In this document: positions 8,081 to 12,748 of the stretch, piece after piece
Numbering within the stretch: the first letter of the stretch is position 1
Layout of the letters: each line of letters opens with the position of its first letter
Source of the DNA: Thermoleophilaceae bacterium
Lineage (GTDB): Bacteria > Actinomycetota > Thermoleophilia > Solirubrobacterales > JACPNS01
Assembly: GCA_016463365.1 (NCBI GenBank)
Contig: JAEMRJ010000061.1
Coordinates: 1-12,748, forward strand
Direction of reading: 5' to 3'
Length of the DNA: 12,748 nt
Position numbers and translations under genes: made by a program
The notes under the pieces: model-generated
Database searches by the model: none
Seen by the model: only the letters and a program-made list of their open reading frames with translations
What the model was told of the DNA's origin: nothing

Positions 8081-9616
8081 TCAGCTGCCGAGCAGGCCGT
8101 ACGCGAAGGCCACGTCACGGGCAAGGTCAATCAGCGGACCGGGCCAGACGCCGAAGACCACGCTGGCAATCGCGGCGAGCACCGCGATCGCGACCAGCTC
8201 GGGGTGGGCCGAGGCGTCGGCTTCGGGTGCCGCGCCGGCAATCCGCAGTTCGCCGGCCGAGACGTTCTTTGCGGTGACGCCAGAGCCCATCCAGATTGCG
8301 GCGATCACCCGCAGGTAGTAGGTCAGAGACATCGCAGAGCCGAGCACGATCACAACGGCCAGCCACGCGTAGCCGCCGTCGACGGCGGCCTGGATGAGAA
8401 AGAGCTTGCCGATGAAGCCTGCAGTGATCGGCAGGCCCGAGAGCGCGATCATCGAGATCGTCATCGACCAGGCGAGTGCCGGGGCCTCGCGACCAAGGCC
8501 GCGCAGACTGTCGAAGTCCGACCCTGCGCCGGCGCGTTCGCGCGCGGTGATCACAGCGAACGGCGCCACGTTCATGAACAGGTAGACGAGCATGTAGAAG
8601 ACCATCGCTCGGGCGCCCAGCAGCGTAACGACGGTCACGCCTACAAGCAGGTACCCGGCCTGTGCCACGCCCGAGTAGGCAAGCATGCGCTTGAGAGATG
8701 TCTGGCCCATCGCGCCGAGGTTGCCGATCAGGATCGTGACAACGGCGAGGGCGGCCAGAACCGGCTGCCAGTTGTCGGCGATCGGAAACACCGCCTGGCC
8801 GGTATAGCGCAGCAACAACGCGAAGGCCGCGGCCTTGGTCGCGACCGCCATGAAGCTGGTGATCGGTGTCGGCGCGCCCTCGTAGACATCGGGGGTCCAC
8901 TGGTGGAACGGCGCGATCGAGGCCTTGAACGCGACACCGACAAACGTCAGCGCCACGCCGACCAGCAGCAGTGCGTCGCTGCCGACTGCGGATCTGCTCA
9001 CGGCCTCGCCGATCCCGGAGAAGTCTGTCGATCCGGTCGCGCCGTAGGTCAGCGCCATCCCGTAGAGCAGCGTGGCTGAGCCGAGCGAGCCGATGATCAG
9101 GTACTTGACGCCCGACTCCAGCGAACCCTCACGGCGCAGGTCGGCGGCGCACAGCACGTAGAGCGGGATCGAGAAAAGCTCAAGTGCGAGGAAGACAGTC
9201 ACGAGGTTCTGCGCCGACGCCAGCAGCGACATACCGAGCACGACTGTGATCAGGAGCGCGTAGAACTCGCCGCGTCCGAAGTCATTGATCGTGTCCGAAC
9301 GGAAGGCCATCACGATCGACGCAAGCGCGGAGGCGATGAAAATCAGGCTGAAGACGCAGGCAAGATCATCGACTCGCAGCGCACCAGAAAGCACGTTGAA
9401 ATCAGGGCTGTGCATCCCGATCGCGAAGAACACACCCGCAGCGATCAACGTCGCGATCGCGGTCAGCGGGGCCAGGCCGCGCTGGACCGTGCGGCCCGAG
9501 ATCAGCGAGACAAACAACGTGAGAATCGCGCCGCCGGCGAGCACGAGATACGGAATCAGCGTGTTCCACTCGACTGACGGAGCCTTCACGCTCGCGGCTG
9601 CAAGAAGCGCGCTCAT
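8081..9616 (-). CDS. nuoN: NADH-quinone oxidoreductase subunit N
   Basis: One of three antiporter-like membrane subunits of respiratory complex I, each thought to move protons as NADH is oxidised and quinone reduced. The 511-residue protein is highly hydrophobic with about 14 helices. The conserved charged residues expected along the channel are all present: Glu146 in LALELFSIPLY, Lys171 in ESGVKYLI, Lys231 in FKASIAPFHQWTPDVYEGAP, and Lys261 in ATKAAAF. Its PDVYEGAP loop is canonical, unlike that of NuoM next door. Its ATG overlaps the nuoM stop as ATGA (9613-9616), and AAGGA stands 9 bases upstream, so translation is probably coupled. It is the last nuo gene, as is usual, followed by a 185-base gap and the GGDEF gene. 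Confidence 0.97.
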   Translation of the reverse strand: MSALLAAASVKAPSVEWNTLIPYLVLAGGAILTLFVSLISGRTVQRGLAPLTAIATLIAAGVFFAIGMHSPDFNVLSGALRVDDLACVFSLIFIASALASIVMAFRSDTINDFGRGEFYALLITVVLGMSLLASAQNLVTVFLALELFSIPLYVLCAADLRREGSLESGVKYLIIGSLGSATLLYGMALTYGATGSTDFSGIGEAVSRSAVGSDALLLVGVALTFVGVAFKASIAPFHQWTPDVYEGAPTPITSFMAVATKAAAFALLLRYTGQAVFPIADNWQPVLAALAVVTILIGNLGAMGQTSLKRMLAYSGVAQAGYLLVGVTVVTLLGARAMVFYMLVYLFMNVAPFAVITARERAGAGSDFDSLRGLGREAPALAWSMTISMIALSGLPITAGFIGKLFLIQAAVDGGYAWLAVVIVLGSAMSLTYYLRVIAAIWMGSGVTAKNVSAGELRIAGAAPEADASAHPELVAIAVLAAIASVVFGVWPGPLIDLARDVAFAYGLLGS

Positions 9617-11148
9617 TCGACCGGATCCTTCCGCGCCGTGGTCGCAGGCGACTCAAGCGGCGATGTGACGAAGTTGACGGCCTGCTTGGCGTTGGGCTCG
9701 ACGCGTTCGACCAGGTACTGCGGGTAGACGGCCAGCGCCAGAATGATCAGCACCGCGGGAAGCAGCAGGCCGAACTCCGTCGAGTCGAGCTCTCTGGCGC
9801 GGATGTCGGTCTCTTCGTCGCCGGCCGATCCACGGTTGTGCATCGCGCGCTGGAAAAAGCGCAGCATGTAGACGGCCGCGAGCACGACGCCGATGCTCGC
9901 CACGACGCCCCATACGAACTTGGTCTGGAAGGCGCCGAAGAGGATGTAGGTCTCGCCGACGAAATTCGCCGATCCCGGCATGGCGAGCGTGGCCAGCGAC
10001 ACGATCAGGAACATCGTTGCGAAGAACGGCGCGCGTTTGGCGAGGCCACCCATGTCTGAGAGCTTCTCGCTGCCCGCGCGATCGGCGAGGAAGCCGATGA
10101 TCAGGAACAGCGCGATCACGACGATTCCGTGATTGACCATCTGCAGGATCGCGCCTTCTGCGCCCTTCGGGTCGATCGCAAAGATGCCCAGCAGCACGAA
10201 GCCGATCTGCGCGACCGAGCTGTAGCCGACGACCAGTCGGGTGTCGTCCTGACTGAAGGCCATGACCGATCCATAGACGATCGCGATCACGGCAAAGATC
10301 AGCAGCAGCGGTTGATAGGCCTCGACCGAGTGCGGCATCAGCGGCAGCACCACGCGCAGGAAGCCATAGGCACCAAGCTTTGCGACGACCGCAGAGAGCG
10401 CGATCAGCACCGGCAGCGGAGTCGACTTGTAGGTGATCGGCATCCAGCCGTGCAGCGGCGGAATCGGCATCTTGACCAGCAGCGCGATCATGAAGCCGAG
10501 GAAGATCCAGTTCTGTGTTTCGTGCGTGACCGTGTTGGAGGCAAGATCGACGAAGTCGAAGCTCAGCGGGACGTTGTTCTGCGATGACGAAAGCACGCCG
10601 AGTGCGACTGCCGAGACGAGCATCAGCAGCGAGCCCGCGAGCGTGTAGATCATGAAGATCGCCGTCGCGCGGCGGGCATCGCCGAGCTCGGTGCTCCTGC
10701 CCCACATCCCGATCAGGAAGTAGAACGGAATCAGCAGCAGGTCGAAGAAGAGCACGAAGAGGATCAGGTCCTGGGCCATGAAGGCGCCGAGCGTGCCGAC
10801 TTCGGCCAGCGCGAGCATCGCGTAGAACATCCTTGGTCGCTCATACTCGTGGCGACTGGCAGCAAAGGTCGCGACCGACCAGGCCAGCACGACCAGGCAG
10901 ATCATGAAGAGGTTCAGCCCGTCGATCCCGAGCGAGTAGTGCACGCCCAGCTGCGGAATCCATGACTCATTGACGTAGCCGGTCAGATCAGTCCCGGCAG
11001 TGAAGTTGAGCACTATCGGCACGAGAAAGCCGACCTGGATCAGCGTCATGATGCCGGCGACGCTTCCGACCTGCTTGAGCGGCATCAGCGCGGCGATCAG
11101 CGCGCCGACGAGCGGCACGATCAGCAGGATGGTCAGGCCCCAGTTCAT
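9613..11148 (-). CDS. nuoM: NADH-quinone oxidoreductase subunit M
   Basis: Second antiporter-like proton-channel subunit of complex I, 511 residues and about 14 helices, normal length. Lys226 in VKMPIPPLHGW and Lys257 in AKLGAYGFLR match the conserved channel lysines. Two places differ from the family norm. The glutamate of the FWELMLIP-type motif is Asp136 in FFDLLLIPFYFLIG. The usual PDAxxEAP loop after the histidine reads PITYKSTP at 237-244, so both its acidic residues are gone. The reading frame is intact and the surrounding sequence is well conserved, so this is not decay. The ATG overlaps the nuoL stop as ATGA (11145-11148) with no clear separate ribosome binding site, suggesting coupling to nuoL. 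Confidence 0.97.
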   Translation of the reverse strand: MNWGLTILLIVPLVGALIAALMPLKQVGSVAGIMTLIQVGFLVPIVLNFTAGTDLTGYVNESWIPQLGVHYSLGIDGLNLFMICLVVLAWSVATFAASRHEYERPRMFYAMLALAEVGTLGAFMAQDLILFVLFFDLLLIPFYFLIGMWGRSTELGDARRATAIFMIYTLAGSLLMLVSAVALGVLSSSQNNVPLSFDFVDLASNTVTHETQNWIFLGFMIALLVKMPIPPLHGWMPITYKSTPLPVLIALSAVVAKLGAYGFLRVVLPLMPHSVEAYQPLLLIFAVIAIVYGSVMAFSQDDTRLVVGYSSVAQIGFVLLGIFAIDPKGAEGAILQMVNHGIVVIALFLIIGFLADRAGSEKLSDMGGLAKRAPFFATMFLIVSLATLAMPGSANFVGETYILFGAFQTKFVWGVVASIGVVLAAVYMLRFFQRAMHNRGSAGDEETDIRARELDSTEFGLLLPAVLIILALAVYPQYLVERVEPNAKQAVNFVTSPLESPATTARKDPVE

Positions 11149-12748
11149 TTTGAGACCACGAGGAAGTAGAGGGCGATCAGAGTCGTTCCGCCGATGATCG
11201 TGAGCGCGTACGCGCGGGCAAGCCCGGACTGCATCCCGCGCACGCGCGCGGCGCCGGATCGCACCAGACCGGTCGTCCCGTCGACGATCCCGTCAACGAC
11301 AAATCGCTCGATCACCTTGTTGCAGAACACCGCGAACGCGGCCGTCGGGCGCACGAAGACGCGGTCATAGAGCTGGTCGAAGTACCACGCGTTCATCAGC
11401 CAGTCGTTCACGCCGCGGAAGCGGTCGCTCCAGCCCTGGGTGACGCCCGGGCGCACCTTGTAGGCCCAGTAGGCGATGCCGATTCCGGTGAGCGCGATCA
11501 CAGCACCGACGCCGAGGCCGATCCACTGCTCGCTGACGGGCGGGATGCTCTCGTGATAGCGCGAGTCCTCGAAGACCGGTTCAAGCCACTTCTCGATCAC
11601 GTGCGTGACGCCCGGGATCTGCACCAGGCCGGCGACGATCGCCAGGAACGCGAGCGTGCCCATGGCGACCTTCATCTCGCCCTCGCGCTCGGCGATGTGG
11701 TGCTCTGCGCCGGGGAATCCGACCTCGGCGTCCTCGTGCTCGCCGGTGGCGGGGTTGACGTGATCGCCGTGGGCGATCTGGCCGCCTTCGAGCTCTCTGG
11801 CCTCTTCGCAGCTGTCGCCGTGGAAGACCAGGAAGACCGCGCGCATCGAGTAGAACGCCGTGAGAATCGCGCCGATGTACATGCCGGCCGCGATCCAGGT
11901 GAAGGCCCCGCCGCGGAAGAGCGTGTAGGAGATGATCTCGTCCTTGCTCCAGAAACCAGAGAGCAACGGGAAGCCGGCGAGCGTCAACGCGCCGATCAGG
12001 AAGGCGCCGTACGTGAAGGGCATCGACTTCTTGAAGCCGCCCATCCTGCGCACGTCCTGGATGCCACCCATCGCCGCGATCACGGAACCGGCGCTCATGA
12101 AGAGCAGCGCCTTGAAGAACGCGTGCGTCATCAGGTGGAACATCGATGCGCTGTATGCGGCTGCTGCCGCTCCGGCGATCATGTAGCCGATCTGGCTCAT
12201 CGTCGAGTAGGCGATGATGCGCTTCAGGTCGGTCTGCACCAGCGCCGTGGTCGCAGCGACCAGCAGCGTTGCGACGCCCAGCCCGGCGGCGGTCAGGGAC
12301 GCCGCGTCCGAGATCTCGATGAACGGGTGGAAGCGGCAGATCAGGTAGACGCCGGCCGTGACCATCGTCGCGGCGTGGATCAGCGCCGAGACGGGGGTCG
12401 GGCCTTCCATCGCGTCGGGAAGCCAGGTGTGCAGCGGGATCTGCGCCGACTTGGCGAACGCGCCGATCATCAGCAGAAAAGCGACCGCCGTGTAGGTCGC
12501 TGACGGCGCAACTGTGAAGGCGTCCTCGGAGTTCGCGAGCAGGCTGGGGATCGTGAGCGTGCCCAGCTCGTTCCAGAGCAGGTAAGCGGCGATCACAAGC
12601 GCGACGTCGCCGATCACGTTCATGACGAACGCCTTGGCGCCGGCCCTGGTCGCGCTGCTGCGGCGATACCAGAAGGAGATCAGCAAGTAAGAGGCCGCGC
12701 CGACAAAGCCCCAGCCGATCACCAGCAGCAGCATGTTGCCCGCGAGCA
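11145..12748 (-). CDS. nuoL: NADH-quinone oxidoreductase subunit L, N-terminal part beyond window
   Basis: The largest antiporter-like subunit of complex I, with a long lateral helix that runs along the other channel subunits. About 533 codons are visible, and the missing 5' part would hold the first helices; full NuoL is about 600-660 residues. Residue numbers here count from the first visible Met (12732-12734), which is probably internal because LAGN precedes it in frame. Typical elements are AKSAQIPLHTWLPDAMEGPTP with Lys95, His120 in LIHAATMVTAGVY, Lys171 in DLKRIIAYSTMSQ, and Lys264 in FWSKDE. The C-terminal stretch from about MNAWYFDQLYD fits the lateral helix and last membrane helix. 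Two oddities: the helix-5 motif reads WGFVG where WEGVG is usual, and a polar loop at about 305-353 holds 6 His and 14 acidic residues. It overlaps nuoM by 4 bases. Confidence 0.97.
   Translation of the reverse strand, partial: LAGNMLLLVIGWGFVGAASYLLISFWYRRSSATRAGAKAFVMNVIGDVALVIAAYLLWNELGTLTIPSLLANSEDAFTVAPSATYTAVAFLLMIGAFAKSAQIPLHTWLPDAMEGPTPVSALIHAATMVTAGVYLICRFHPFIEISDAASLTAAGLGVATLLVAATTALVQTDLKRIIAYSTMSQIGYMIAGAAAAAYSASMFHLMTHAFFKALLFMSAGSVIAAMGGIQDVRRMGGFKKSMPFTYGAFLIGALTLAGFPLLSGFWSKDEIISYTLFRGGAFTWIAAGMYIGAILTAFYSMRAVFLVFHGDSCEEARELEGGQIAHGDHVNPATGEHEDAEVGFPGAEHHIAEREGEMKVAMGTLAFLAIVAGLVQIPGVTHVIEKWLEPVFEDSRYHESIPPVSEQWIGLGVGAVIALTGIGIAYWAYKVRPGVTQGWSDRFRGVNDWLMNAWYFDQLYDRVFVRPTAAFAVFCNKVIERFVVDGIVDGTTGLVRSGAARVRGMQSGLARAYALTIIGGTTLIALYFLVVSK

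Noticed and set aside
7849..8130. A 93-codon minus-strand frame spanning the gap between nuoN and the GGDEF gene
   Set aside because: It overlaps coding sequence at both ends in another frame, has no ribosome binding site and no recognisable features. A short leader peptide cannot be excluded, but nothing supports it.
7958..9079. A 373-codon plus-strand frame antisense to nuoN
   Set aside because: It has the same Arg/His/Asp-rich composition and no recognisable domain; nuoN is certain on the other strand.
11553..12503. A 316-codon plus-strand frame antisense to nuoL
   Set aside because: It is a shadow of the nuoL codon pattern, with no domain and a very charged composition.

Overview
This window is GC-rich, tightly packed chromosomal DNA. 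Its codon use (strong G/C at third positions), short gaps and gene content point to an actinobacterium. A Thermoleophilia/Solirubrobacterales-like host is my best guess, but that is an inference from the style of the proteins; no marker gene in the window proves it. I see no tRNA, rRNA, CRISPR array, insertion sequence, prophage gene or integration site. Nine protein genes fill almost all of the sequence, and two of them run off the ends.

Layout from left to right. (1) Positions 1-969, minus strand: a short operon in which a tandem-ACT-domain protein is followed 5 bases later by peptide deformylase (def, cut by the window start). (2) Positions 1024-1833, plus strand: the only plus-strand gene, an unrecognised six-helix membrane protein. 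It is divergent from the ACT gene across a 54-base gap and abuts the acs stop codon with zero bases between. (3) Positions 1834-5468, minus strand: acetyl-CoA synthetase (acs), preceded by a long two-domain ThyX-like flavoprotein. (4) Positions 5553-7895, minus strand: a membrane protein made of two copies of a [six-helix + GGDEF] unit. (5) Positions 8081-12748, minus strand: nuoL (5' part missing), nuoM and nuoN, joined by two 4-base ATGA stop/start overlaps. These encode the three antiporter-like proton-channel subunits of respiratory complex I.

Functionally this is mostly core metabolism: acetate activation, NADH oxidation with proton pumping, removal of N-formyl groups from new proteins, and a folate/flavin nucleotide enzyme relative, plus one signalling protein. 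I do not find a new multi-gene defence or mobile system. The points most worth a second look are these. The fused ThyX-like protein has its two copies of the signature motif degenerated in complementary ways. The GGDEF protein is duplicated within one chain, with both catalytic motifs intact and no canonical RxxD inhibitory site. A structured leader lies upstream of the GGDEF gene. NuoL and NuoM have lost or changed conserved acidic residues. The same TAGGAT-N6-start arrangement occurs in front of two genes, suggesting leaderless transcripts.
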